Shown here: positions 16,934-25,536 of the stretch, piece by piece
How the letters are laid out: each line of letters begins with the position of its first letter
Position numbering within the stretch: the stretch's first letter is position 1
Position numbers and translations under genes: made by a program
The notes under the pieces: generated by a model
What the model was told of the DNA's origin: nothing
Seen by the model: the letters and a program-made list of their open reading frames with translations, nothing else
The model's database searches: none
NCBI GenBank assembly: GCA_035380045.1
Contig: DAOSWM010000024.1
Location: forward strand, 1 to 40,377
Length of the DNA: 40,377 bases
Reading direction: 5' to 3'
Source of the DNA: DAOSWM01 sp035380045
Lineage (GTDB): Bacteria > Bacteroidota > Bacteroidia > Bacteroidales > Tenuifilaceae

Positions 16934-18529
16934 ATGATTAAAAAAGTACTCATTGGAATAGTTATATTTTGCATTGCAGCTAATTACTCATTTGCTCAGA
17001 CACAGGAAGATGCTCCTGTAACAATTTTTTATGGGCTTAATGAGAGTCATAGCAACGATTGGGCTCAATGTGATAAGAATGGTTATATTGGAATCACTTT
17101 TTATAAAAAACAAGACCAAACTCTTTACTTCAGGAAAATAGAACCTAACGGTGATTTCGAAGACCAAGAAGTTGCTCGTGGCTCAAATCTGGAAGTTTCA
17201 GTTTTATTATTTGACTCTGATTCGAATCCCCATATTTTTGTTGGTATATCAAATGATCATGATCAGATAATAACACATTACTATAAAAATAATAATGCTC
17301 AATGGAAAAGTGAGGACATTCTCCATTTTAATAATAGTGGTGGAAGATTTATTTACGAATTATCTGCCGATTTGGGTACTGACAACTCTTTCCATTTGCT
17401 TGTGCTTAAAACTCGTTCAAATCCTGATTCTGATGATTATTACTACGCATTTGTTAATTCGAATCTGTTTTATCTAACAAATGCCAGCGGTAGCTGGACG
17501 AAGGAACTAATTCACAACTACAATACAATTCCTACCTGTGATGAATATGTAAAAGCGCTAAATCGTCAGGATTTGCAAATCGACGAGCAGGGATATGCAC
17601 ATGTTGTTTTTGGTAAGACTTCAGAAAACTCATTTTCGCCTAGTCATCTTTGCTACGCAACAAATAAATCAGGTATATGGGAATTAGAAATAGCTTTTAA
17701 TTACCAATCTGGAACTAAAGATGAAGCTGGTTGGTTTCCTTCAATTTGTCTTGATAAAAATGGAATTCCAAGTATTTCATGCACCTATATTCCGCGAGTG
17801 CCAACAGGATCGGCAACACAGGCATCTCTTTTCTTTTTAACACGTTTAGGTGCGGGTAACTGGACCAGCGAGATTGTTACCACAAACGATGATGGATATT
17901 ACGGAACAGATGGAAGAAGTTTTACAGGAGGTTTAACCAACCTAAAGTTTGATAAAGAAAATAAGCCTAATATTATTTTTACAGATATTGCCTCAAGGCA
18001 TTCCGGAATGCAATGCTGGAATTTGGGAAATATTAGATACGCTATAAAAAAAGATAACGAGTGGAATGTTTCAACTCTTTACTCACAGAACAAACCTATC
18101 AGTTTCTACAATGCTACTGAAATTTATGGATTATGCTTGCTTATTCCTAACAATTCAAACTTTATTCATGTAATTGGGCAAGAGCTGAATGTTGATAGCA
18201 ACTCAAGTTATTCAATAAATCTAATTCATAGAAGCATTGAATCAATTCCTACTTCAGTAAACCATATAACAAATAATATGGAACTACAAGTTTTCCCAAA
18301 TCCAACTAATTCTATTACAACAATAAATTTTGAATTAAAATTACCATCACATGTTAGAATTCAAGTTATCAATTCTAACGGAATAACTATTGCAAATCTT
18401 CTTAAGAAAGAATTACCAGAAGGGAAACATTCTTGTACTTTCAATGCTAATCAACTACCAAAGGGAGTGTACATTTTATTAGTTAAAACAAGCAGTGGTT
18501 CAATGTCAAAAAAAATCATAAAAATATAG
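16934..18529 (+). CDS. Secreted protein with T9SS sorting tail, function unknown
   Basis: 531 residues from the ATG at 16934, which opens directly on the signal peptide MIKKVLIGIVIFCIAANYSFAQ. An in-frame ATG at 16904 would add ten residues. The mature region is beta-rich with repeated short units around aromatic and Gly residues (NGYIGITFYKK, SGRFIYELSADLG, GIWELEIAF, GAGNWTSEIVTTNDDG, NEWNVSTLYS). This pattern suggests a beta propeller. No catalytic motif is recognised. The C-terminal sorting domain runs from LQVFPNPTNSITTINFEL to PKGVYILLVKTSSGSMSKKIIKI. Codon use is more AT-rich than in the flanking conserved genes. It is likely co-transcribed with its neighbours on both sides. Confidence 0.85.
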   Translation: MIKKVLIGIVIFCIAANYSFAQTQEDAPVTIFYGLNESHSNDWAQCDKNGYIGITFYKKQDQTLYFRKIEPNGDFEDQEVARGSNLEVSVLLFDSDSNPHIFVGISNDHDQIITHYYKNNNAQWKSEDILHFNNSGGRFIYELSADLGTDNSFHLLVLKTRSNPDSDDYYYAFVNSNLFYLTNASGSWTKELIHNYNTIPTCDEYVKALNRQDLQIDEQGYAHVVFGKTSENSFSPSHLCYATNKSGIWELEIAFNYQSGTKDEAGWFPSICLDKNGIPSISCTYIPRVPTGSATQASLFFLTRLGAGNWTSEIVTTNDDGYYGTDGRSFTGGLTNLKFDKENKPNIIFTDIASRHSGMQCWNLGNIRYAIKKDNEWNVSTLYSQNKPISFYNATEIYGLCLLIPNNSNFIHVIGQELNVDSNSSYSINLIHRSIESIPTSVNHITNNMELQVFPNPTNSITTINFELKLPSHVRIQVINSNGITIANLLKKELPEGKHSCTFNANQLPKGVYILLVKTSSGSMSKKIIKI

Positions 18530-18554
18530 CTGTCTAATAACTAAGTAAATCACA

Positions 18555-19334
18555 ATGAAAAAATCAGCTGTTTTTTTTCTGTTTATAGCTATTGCATTAC
18601 AAACTTATTCTAACTCAATAATACAAGATAGAAAGGATGAATCGTGTAAAATACTTTTTCTTGGAAGTAGCTACTTTGGGTATAATGATCTTCCCCAATT
18701 ATTTAAAAATTTGGCCGAAAGTGCAAATAAAAATGTGACAATAGATTCATACAATCCAGGAGGAATGTATTTATCTGACCACGCTGTAAGCATTACATCG
18801 GAGAATTATATTGATAAGCACAAGTGGGATTACGTTGTACTGCAAGGAGTTGGAAGAAACACTGCATATCCAACATACTTTACTGATCATCCTGTTTTAC
18901 CTGCATTGCTAGAGTTAGAAAAAAAAATAAAAGCAAATAGCGAATCAACAAAAATTGTATTCTGTATGCCGTGGGCGTTCGAAGATGGAATGACATGGTA
19001 TGGTTGGCCTGATAATTACGAAGTTATGCAAAAATACATATACCAAAACACAATAAATTTCTTAACTTTTATTGACTTAATAATAGCACCTGTTGGCTGG
19101 GCATGGTATAGAGTACTTGAGGATAAAAACTATCCTTTACACTACCTGCATTCAAACGACTGGAATCATCCTTCAATAAATGGATCTTATATTATGGCAT
19201 GTGTAATTTTCTCAACTCTTTTTAAAGAAAACTCTACTTTATCTATTTACAACTCAACTTTAACCAGTGAAGATGCGGCTTATTTTAAGGAGGTTTCTTC
19301 TGAAATTGTATTAAATGATTTAGAAACTGTTTAA
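18555..19334 (+). CDS. Secreted SGNH/GDSL-type hydrolase (DUF4886-like)
   Basis: 259 residues with a signal peptide (about 1-20). Block I ILFLGSSYFG (34-43) supplies the nucleophilic Ser, PGGMYL fits the Gly block, WDYVVLQGVGRN fits the block with the oxyanion residue, and DWNHPSINGSYIMA provides the DxxH catalytic pair. The family contains esterases, lipases and carbohydrate deacetylases; the substrate here is unknown. It has no T9SS tail, unlike the two genes before it. Its last three codons and stop (GAA ACT GTT TAA) lie wholly inside the left arm of a large nested inverted repeat, so the repeat may have replaced the original C-terminus. Confidence 0.82.
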   Translation: MKKSAVFFLFIAIALQTYSNSIIQDRKDESCKILFLGSSYFGYNDLPQLFKNLAESANKNVTIDSYNPGGMYLSDHAVSITSENYIDKHKWDYVVLQGVGRNTAYPTYFTDHPVLPALLELEKKIKANSESTKIVFCMPWAFEDGMTWYGWPDNYEVMQKYIYQNTINFLTFIDLIIAPVGWAWYRVLEDKNYPLHYLHSNDWNHPSINGSYIMACVIFSTLFKENSTLSIYNSTLTSEDAAYFKEVSSEIVLNDLETV

Positions 19335-19553
19335 ATTTTCGATTTTTTAGATTTCTCACTTCGTTCGAAATGACATTGTTTTTTCGAAGCATTGGTTGTG
19401 GGTGGGCGTAAGTAGCGGGCGGAATCGCCCGCTACTTACGCCCACCCACAACCCCACAAAAATTATTCTTTGTCATTTCGAACGAAGTGAGAAATCAATT
19501 TTTTGATAAAGCTATATTTTACATAATTATAAAACAAAATTTAAACAGTTTCT
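19322..19553. repeat. Triple-nested inverted repeat element (MITE/REP-like)
   Basis: Three perfect inverted pairs are nested about one centre. The outer arms are 18 bases (19322-19339 / 19536-19553), the middle arms 26 bases (19350-19375 / 19471-19496) and the inner arms 28 bases (19394-19421 / 19426-19453) around a 4-base GAAT loop. The inner stem is GC-rich in an AT-rich setting. The middle arm contains TCATTTCGAACGAAGTGAG, a type of dispersed repeat I associate with Bacteroidota REP-like elements (from memory, not checked). It lies between convergent genes and also could act as a terminator for both. Confidence 0.92.
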
Positions 19554-19573
19554 TAATATTTATGAAAGACTTC

Positions 19574-21682
19574 TTATTTCAATCCTTTCTGCCTTAGCAG
19601 TGCATCAATTGAAGGTTCCTTGCCACGGAACTTGAGGTACTGCTCCATACCCTCGCCCATGCCGTTCTCGGCAAGAACATGCTTACGGAATTTGGCAGCC
19701 AGCTCCTGGTTGTACAAATCGCCGGTTTCCTTAAATGCTTCAAAGGCATCGGCATCGAGCACACCAGCCCACTGGTACACGTAGTAGCCAGATGCATAGC
19801 CACTTCCAAAAATATGACCGAAGTTAGTTGTGCGGTAGCGGGGTACAATTTCGTTTATTAAACCAATTCTATCCATGGATGCTTTTTCGAATTTGTTCAC
19901 ATCGGTTTCTGCAGTTACTTCTGATGTATGCCAATCCATATCGAGGATTGCGGAGGCTGAGTACTCAACCGTAGCGAAACCCTGGTTGAAATGACCCGCA
20001 TTCTGAAGCTTAGCAATCAGCTCGTTGGGCATGGGTTCGCCAGTTTGGTAGTGCTTGGCGTAGTTCTTTAGAACTTCAGGCTCACTGGCCCAGTTCTCCA
20101 TAATTTGCGATGGTAACTCAACAAAATCGCGAGGAACCCTGCGGCTGGTAGTATTGTAGTGACCATCGGCAAAGAAGTTGTGAAGCGCATGGCCAAACTC
20201 GTGGAAAAGGGTTTCGGTTTCGTCCCAGCTTAACAGCGCAGGCTTATCGCCCGTTGGACGGGTAAAGTTCAGAACCATGGTAACCACCGGAGTTATTTTT
20301 TTACCATTTCTGTACGAACCGCTTCTGTATGAACCGCACCATGCTCCACTCTCTTTACTTCCCTGGCGTGGATGTGGGTCGATATACAGAACGGAAAGAT
20401 GCGTTCCATCGCTCTCAAGCACCTCGTATGCTTCAACCTCAGGATGGTAAACCGGAATATCGTCGCGTTTTTTAAACTCCAATCCATATAGTTTATTAGC
20501 CATGAAAAATATACCATTGGTAACATTTTCGAGCGACAGATAGGGCCTTAGCTGCTCCTCATCCAAATCGTACTTCTCCTTACGAACCTTCTCGGAGTAG
20601 TACCACCAATCCCACGATTGCAACTTGAAGTTGCCACCTTGCTTATCGATAATTGCCTGCATATCATCTCGCTCCTGCTTTGCTCGCTGCAGGGCTGGCT
20701 CCCATACCTTCATTAAGAAATCGTATACATTCTCAGGATTCTTGGCCATATTAATGTCAGTTGCATACTCGGCAAAGTTCTCAAAACCCAGCATTTCAGC
20801 CATTTTTTGGCGAAGAGTCATAAGTTCAATAAACAATTTTTTATTATCGAACTCATTGTTGTTGTCGCCTCTATTGAAGTATGCTGTAAATATTTTTTCT
20901 CTCAAATCGCGACGTTCAGAGAACTGTAGGAATGGTATCCAGCTGGGTTTCGACAAATCGAAAGCCCACTTGCCTTCCATGTTCAACTTTTTAGCCAGCT
21001 CGGCTGCAGAGAATTTTACATCATCGGGCAACCCAACTAAATCATCCTCATTATCGATAATGAGCTTAAAACCATCGTTCTCCTTCACCAAGTTCTGGCT
21101 AAGGGTTAGAGAAACCATGGCCATTCTCTCCTTCAATGCTTTAAACTCATCTCTTTGTTCGTCGGGTAAATCGGCACCGTTACGTTGGAAATTGCGGTAG
21201 ATGGTTTCAACTAGTCGCATTTGCTCAACATCTAAGCCAATTTCGTTGCGCTTTTCGTAAACAGCCTTAATACGCTTAAACAAATCGAGGTTAAGGTTGA
21301 TTTCGTTGTAGTGTGCTGTTAACTTAGGAGTTAACTCTTTGTCAATTTCGCGCATTCTGTCGTTGGAGTTCGCACTTGATAGCCCGTTGAAAACATAGCT
21401 AACCTTACTTAGCAATTCTCCAGACTTATCGTAAACCAGGATGGTGTTTTCGAAAGTTGGCTCCTCGCTGTTTGCAACAATCGCATCAATTTCAGCCTTG
21501 TGCTGTTTCATTGCTTCTTCATAAGCCGGAATGTAATGCTCATTATCAATTTTATCGAACGGAGGAACACCAAACGGTGTATCCCACTCAACAAAGAAAG
21601 GATTTGTATCTGCGCTCTTTTTTGGAGCACAACTGAATGTAATCATAGCAACTGGAATGATTAGCAAAAATATTCTCTTCAT
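19574..21682 (-). CDS. dcp: M3 family dipeptidyl carboxypeptidase, lipoprotein
   Basis: 702 residues, full length for an M3A metallopeptidase (Dcp/oligopeptidase A class), which removes C-terminal dipeptides. Zinc site HEFGH in ETLFHEFGHALHNFF with ligands His 494 and His 498 and catalytic Glu 495. The third ligand region ENWASEPEVL follows, and the late block RYRTTNFGHIFGSGYASGYYVYQWAGVLDADAF is typical. The N-terminus MKRIFLLIIPVAMITFSC is a lipoprotein signal with Cys 18, so the enzyme probably faces the periplasm. No operon partner. Its 3' end is 20 bases from the nested inverted repeat. Confidence 0.95.
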   Translation of the reverse strand: MKRIFLLIIPVAMITFSCAPKKSADTNPFFVEWDTPFGVPPFDKIDNEHYIPAYEEAMKQHKAEIDAIVANSEEPTFENTILVYDKSGELLSKVSYVFNGLSSANSNDRMREIDKELTPKLTAHYNEINLNLDLFKRIKAVYEKRNEIGLDVEQMRLVETIYRNFQRNGADLPDEQRDEFKALKERMAMVSLTLSQNLVKENDGFKLIIDNEDDLVGLPDDVKFSAAELAKKLNMEGKWAFDLSKPSWIPFLQFSERRDLREKIFTAYFNRGDNNNEFDNKKLFIELMTLRQKMAEMLGFENFAEYATDINMAKNPENVYDFLMKVWEPALQRAKQERDDMQAIIDKQGGNFKLQSWDWWYYSEKVRKEKYDLDEEQLRPYLSLENVTNGIFFMANKLYGLEFKKRDDIPVYHPEVEAYEVLESDGTHLSVLYIDPHPRQGSKESGAWCGSYRSGSYRNGKKITPVVTMVLNFTRPTGDKPALLSWDETETLFHEFGHALHNFFADGHYNTTSRRVPRDFVELPSQIMENWASEPEVLKNYAKHYQTGEPMPNELIAKLQNAGHFNQGFATVEYSASAILDMDWHTSEVTAETDVNKFEKASMDRIGLINEIVPRYRTTNFGHIFGSGYASGYYVYQWAGVLDADAFEAFKETGDLYNQELAAKFRKHVLAENGMGEGMEQYLKFRGKEPSIDALLRQKGLK

Positions 21683-21886
21683 ATTAATAATTATTGGTTA
21701 ATTCACAAGGTTTGATTGCTGTAAACAAAAATGGTTTATACTTAACTATAAAAAAATAAACTGCAATATATCTAGTTTTTAGCCAATAAAAAAACGTTCA
21801 ATAAAACAGAAAATAAATTGAACAGAAACGTATTGGAACTGTTAAATTGTTTGGAATTATTATTTTTATGGTTATTGAAGAATATT

Positions 21887-21894
21887 TATCTTTA
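21887..21894 (+). promoter_or_regulatory. Putative -7 box of the crtI-crtB operon
   Basis: TATCTTTA matches TAnnTTTG except for the last base and lies 15 bases before the crtI ATG. The same octamer serves the DUF559 gene promoter. No clear -33 TTG at the right distance. Confidence 0.35.
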
Positions 21895-21909
21895 GTAAAT
21901 TTTTTTTGA

Positions 21910-23394
21910 ATGAAAAATGCCTTAGTTGTTGGAACTGGTTTAGGTGGATTAACTACTGCCCTACGTTTACACTCACAAGGTTTTAATGTTGAGTTGGTTG
22001 AGAAACATCATCAACCCGGTGGGCGGCTTAACCAGCTAAAGAAGGATGGATTTACCTGGGACTTGGCTCCCACCTTCTTCTCCATGAGTTACGAGTTCGA
22101 TGAGTTTTCTAAATCGACTGGAATAAAACTTCCCTTCGAATTCTTTCCTCTCGATCCACTTTACACAGTTAATTTCTCAGGCAGCAACAAGTTTTTCACC
22201 ATATACCGTGATTTAAACAGGCTGGCCAAAGAATTTGCAGGAATCGAACCCGATTTTGCTGAAAAAATGAAGAAGTACCTCGAGAAAACCGGGAAACTTT
22301 TTCACGATACCGAGAACAGAATTATCCGAAAAAACTTCAACACACCGCTAGCTTTCGCAGCATCGTTATCGTCGGTTCCGCTTCAGCACGCACCGCTTAT
22401 GCTTCGGAGTATGTGGAACGAAATGAACAAGCATTTCACTTCCTACGAAGTGAAAGTTATTTTTTCGCTGGTGGCTTTCTTTCTTGGGGCAACCCCATTC
22501 GATACACCTGCGGTTTACTCCATGCTAACCTACACCGAAATGGTTCACGATGGTTACCACAACGTTAAGGGTGGAATGTATAAAATTGTTGAGGGTCTTA
22601 TAGGTGAAATTCAGAAAAGAAGTATTCCCATCCACTATAACACAGAAATAGTTGATTATAAAAAGGATAACAATGGGCGAATTGAATTTCTCACCGATAA
22701 AAACGGTAAAACCTGGAAAGCCGATTTATTTATTATAAACTCCGATGCCGCTGCTTTCCGAGGAAAAGTTTTAAACCGGAAGAACTACAGCGAACGGAAA
22801 CTCGACCGCATGAAATGGACTCTTGCCCCGTTTACCCTTTACCTTGGAATAAAAGGGAAAATTGATGGGTTGAAGGTTCACAACTACTTCCTAGGGCAAA
22901 ACTTTGAGGAGTACAGCTCAAAAATATTCAAGAATAGCATTAGCCTTGAGAAACCCTACTACTACGTAAATGTGCCCACAAAAGCAAACCCCGAGTATGC
23001 TCCCGAAGGTTCCGAAGCGCTCTTCATTCTTTGTCCCGTTCCCGATTTACGCTTCAAGCCCAGCTGGGACGACAGCGAACAGATTGCCGATTTTATAATT
23101 AGTGATCTGTCCGAAAGAGTTGGTTTTGACATAAAGGCAAATTTGGTTTCAAAAACAGTTCTTACCCCCCTACACTGGGAAAAAATGTATAACCTATACC
23201 GCGGAAGCGGACTAGGACTGGCGCATGATTTAAACCAAATTGGTTACTTTCGTCCGCATAATACCGATGAGAAGTTTAAAAACCTTTTCTACGTGGGTTC
23301 AAGTACCATTCCGGGAACGGGGTTGCCAATGGCAGTAATTAGCTCGCGACTTACCACCGAACAAATTGTTAAACGCTATGGATCTGTACAGTAA
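21910..23394 (+). CDS. crtI: Phytoene desaturase
   Basis: 494 residues. FAD-dependent desaturation of phytoene toward lycopene in carotenoid synthesis. The N-terminal dinucleotide-binding motif VVGTGLGGLTTALRLHSQG (6-24) continues into VELVEKHHQPGGRLNQLKKDGFTWDLAPTFF, and the C-terminal motif FYVGSSTIPGTGLPMAVISSRL closes the FAD site. The frame is intact and overlaps the crtB start by 17 bases. The number of desaturation steps cannot be told from sequence. No cyclase, ketolase or hydroxylase lies nearby, so any further pigment steps are encoded elsewhere. Confidence 0.95.
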   Translation: MKNALVVGTGLGGLTTALRLHSQGFNVELVEKHHQPGGRLNQLKKDGFTWDLAPTFFSMSYEFDEFSKSTGIKLPFEFFPLDPLYTVNFSGSNKFFTIYRDLNRLAKEFAGIEPDFAEKMKKYLEKTGKLFHDTENRIIRKNFNTPLAFAASLSSVPLQHAPLMLRSMWNEMNKHFTSYEVKVIFSLVAFFLGATPFDTPAVYSMLTYTEMVHDGYHNVKGGMYKIVEGLIGEIQKRSIPIHYNTEIVDYKKDNNGRIEFLTDKNGKTWKADLFIINSDAAAFRGKVLNRKNYSERKLDRMKWTLAPFTLYLGIKGKIDGLKVHNYFLGQNFEEYSSKIFKNSISLEKPYYYVNVPTKANPEYAPEGSEALFILCPVPDLRFKPSWDDSEQIADFIISDLSERVGFDIKANLVSKTVLTPLHWEKMYNLYRGSGLGLAHDLNQIGYFRPHNTDEKFKNLFYVGSSTIPGTGLPMAVISSRLTTEQIVKRYGSVQ

Positions 23395-24211
23395 AACCTG
23401 CATGGGTTGTAGCAAACTTTTTACAACCCACTACTCAACCTCGTTTTCGAAAGCGGTTTCAATGCTCCACCACTCAATTCAGGAACCGATATACGCTATA
23501 TATGGTTTCGTTCGGTTAGCCGATGAGATTGTCGACACCTTTCACCAGCACCCAAAGCGCGAATTGCTTGCTGAGCTGAAAGCTCAAACATATAAGTCGA
23601 TAAGCGAGAGAATTAGCACCAACCCAATACTCAATAGCTTTCAACTTATTGTAAATCAGTATAAAATTCCACACGAACTGATTGAATCGTTTCTCGTTAG
23701 CATGGAAATGGATTTGGAGAAGCAGGAGTACAGTACCAGCGAATACAAAAAGTACATATACGGTAGCGCCGAGGTTGTTGGTTTAATGTGCCTTAAAGTT
23801 TTTTGTAACGGCAATCAGCAACTATTCGATGAACTTACGGCTCCGGCTCGCAGTCTGGGTGAAGCATTTCAAAAAGTAAATTTTCTGAGGGATTTAAAGG
23901 ATGATTACGAAGAGCGTGGACGAGTTTACTTTCCCGATGTTGACTTTTCCAACTTCACCGAAAAGAGTAAGAGAAGCATTGAACAGGATATTCAGAACGA
24001 TTTAGATAAATCGTTGGTGGGAATAAAAAAACTGCCAGCACAAGCAAAGTTGGGGGTTTACCTAGCGTACCGCTACTACGGAGCGTTGCTTAGAAGAATA
24101 AAACGAACCAGCGCATCGAGAATAGCTTCGCAGCGAATACGCGTACCCGATTCAGTAAAATTCCTTATTCGGATACGTTCATGGATTGATGTAAAACTCA
24201 AGCTGATATAA
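23378..24211 (+). CDS. crtB: Phytoene synthase
   Basis: 277 residues from the ATG at 23378, chosen because MDLYSKTCMGCSKLFTTHYS matches the family N-terminus; the ATG at 23366 adds four residues. Condenses two geranylgeranyl diphosphates to phytoene. The first Asp-rich motif is RLADEIVDTF and the second is FLRDLKDDYEERGRVYFP. Both hold the magnesium-diphosphate ligands. The start lies inside the end of crtI in another frame, indicating coupled translation. The stop is one base away from the stop of the convergent methyltransferase gene. Confidence 0.96.
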   Translation: MDLYSKTCMGCSKLFTTHYSTSFSKAVSMLHHSIQEPIYAIYGFVRLADEIVDTFHQHPKRELLAELKAQTYKSISERISTNPILNSFQLIVNQYKIPHELIESFLVSMEMDLEKQEYSTSEYKKYIYGSAEVVGLMCLKVFCNGNQQLFDELTAPARSLGEAFQKVNFLRDLKDDYEERGRVYFPDVDFSNFTEKSKRSIEQDIQNDLDKSLVGIKKLPAQAKLGVYLAYRYYGALLRRIKRTSASRIASQRIRVPDSVKFLIRIRSWIDVKLKLI

Positions 24212-24212
24212 A

Positions 24213-25142
24213 CTACTTCTTTAGCGTAACAAACTGGCAATGGCTCATTGCCAAATTGTCTTTTGTGTAATTGCTAAAAGTTTTATGCAATGGTATTTGG
24301 GAAAGTTCATCAACATTCCCCTCCCTAATTTCTACAATTTTGTAGTCAACTCCTAACTCCTTGTAAATGTTTTCGAAATCAGTTACACGCAAACGGTTCT
24401 GCGGTTGAATACTGTTGTCAATCATGCGCCATTTGCTGGGGGAAAACCTTAAAAAGTTATATATGGAAATCGACTTGTCGAAATGCGCAAAATGGTCGGT
24501 CATATCAATAAAATGCGACATAATGCCACCTTTCTTGAGCAACTTGTTAAACTCACCAAGAATTTCCTTCAGCTCAGTTTCTGAAATATGCTCAAAGGTA
24601 TTATTTGAATGGATTAAATCGAAAACCTCTACACCAAATGCGCTATCGCGGGCATCACGAATTTTAACAATAATACCCAAATTATAAAGTAGCTGCTGCT
24701 CAGGGATGCTTTCCGACTTTAAAATTGATTTAAGCTGTTCTATTCGCTCTTGAACTAATTGCTCATTTTCAACGCTCAATCTTCCTGCTTCAATTTCGCT
24801 TAAGAACCTTTTGATGGTTAACTTTGTGTAATCTCTTTTAATGTGGTTGGCAATATCAACGGTATAAATTCTATTTACGCCTTTTAGGAAGAAATAAATT
24901 GGAATTACCGGATACCAACCCGTGCCAAGCTCAAGCGTTTTTGAAGGAATTTCAGAACCTGTTAACTCGGTGAAATATTTTAAATGGTTTCTGGCATGGA
25001 TTAACCTGTCGGAGAAATATTCATCCGTCAATTCAACACCATGTGTAACATGTTTTTGAAAGAAGAAATTTATGCTATGTCTAAAGGGAAGGAACGAAAT
25101 GATTTTTTGAACCAACGCCTTTGTAACCCAACTATATTGCAT
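24213..25142 (-). CDS. Class I SAM-dependent methyltransferase
   Basis: 309 residues. SAM motif I is LELGTGWYPVIPIYFFLKG (about 69-87), followed by the acidic residue in RIYTVDIANHI. FDLIHSNNTFEHISETELKEILGEF marks the region after the beta-4 strand, and GGIMSHFIDMTDHFAHFDKSISIYNFLRFS follows. The N-terminal 60 residues are basic and hydrophobic (ALVQKIISFLPFRHSINFFFQK), possibly membrane-peripheral. The substrate is unknown; sugar- or lipid-modifying relatives exist. It converges on crtB with a one-base gap, giving no room for a terminator, so the two genes may interfere through antisense transcription. Confidence 0.85.
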   Translation of the reverse strand: MQYSWVTKALVQKIISFLPFRHSINFFFQKHVTHGVELTDEYFSDRLIHARNHLKYFTELTGSEIPSKTLELGTGWYPVIPIYFFLKGVNRIYTVDIANHIKRDYTKLTIKRFLSEIEAGRLSVENEQLVQERIEQLKSILKSESIPEQQLLYNLGIIVKIRDARDSAFGVEVFDLIHSNNTFEHISETELKEILGEFNKLLKKGGIMSHFIDMTDHFAHFDKSISIYNFLRFSPSKWRMIDNSIQPQNRLRVTDFENIYKELGVDYKIVEIREGNVDELSQIPLHKTFSNYTKDNLAMSHCQFVTLKK

Positions 25143-25463
25143 ACAAAATCAGCAATTTTACTCCTAAATAATTTTTAAATAGAGCCCGTGAAAGTAGTAA
25201 ATTGTTGGGAAATAGCCAAAGATNNNNNNNNNNNNNNNNNNNNNNNNNNNNNNNNNNNNNNNNNNNNNNNNNNNNNNNNNNNNNNNNNNNNNNNNNNNNN
25301 NNNNNNNNNNNNNNNNNNNNNNNTAATTTTTAAATAGAGCCCGTGAAAGTAGTAAATTGTTGGGAAATAGCCAAAGATGTAAAAGAAATCACATAGAATT
25401 CATTAATAACAAATAATAAACAAGAATATTAATAAAAAAAATCTTTGAAAAGTAAAAAAATTC
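25143..25463. other. Intergenic stretch holding an assembly gap
   Basis: Apart from the 100-N gap and its 55-bp identical flanks, this stretch is A/T-rich with no gene or convincing signal visible. It includes the upstream region of the methyltransferase gene. Confidence 0.7.
25169..25378. repeat. 55-bp direct repeat flanking a 100-N gap
   Basis: The 55 bases at 25169-25223 recur exactly at 25324-25378, on each side of exactly 100 Ns (25224-25323). The perfect match, the length of 55 (a common assembly k-mer) and the position at both contig ends point to a scaffolding join of overlapping contigs. A biological duplication is the alternative. Confidence 0.9.
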
Positions 25464-25504
25464 CGGAACACTCCCCCTTTTTGAAAAGGGAGCCGGGGGG
25501 ATTT
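25464..25504. repeat. Left terminal inverted repeat of the DUF559 element
   Basis: About 41 bases, CGGAACACT then CCCCCTTTTTGAAAAGGG and GGGGGGATTT. It matches the reverse complement of 25925-25964 with a few substitutions and one or two gaps. It is itself palindromic (CCCCCTTTT/AAAAGGG). Confidence 0.8.
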
Positions 25505-25531
25505 GATTAGATGTAAAAAACTTTATCTTTA
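25502..25531 (+). promoter_or_regulatory. Promoter of the DUF559 endonuclease gene
   Basis: TTTG (25502-25505), 18-base spacer, TATCTTTA (25524-25531). The -33 box overlaps the inner end of the left inverted repeat. The predicted start is at or next to the ATG (25537), suggesting a leaderless transcript. Confidence 0.5.
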
Positions 25532-25536
25532 CTTTA

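Noticed and set aside
20625..21200. 191-codon plus-strand open frame opposite the M3 peptidase gene
   Set aside because: It is antisense to a well-conserved peptidase with clear motifs; Ser- and Leu-rich composition is that of a shadow frame.
25169..25378. Attachment sites or long direct repeats of an integrated element
   Set aside because: The perfect 55-base match at both edges of a 100-N block is better explained by overlapping contig ends.
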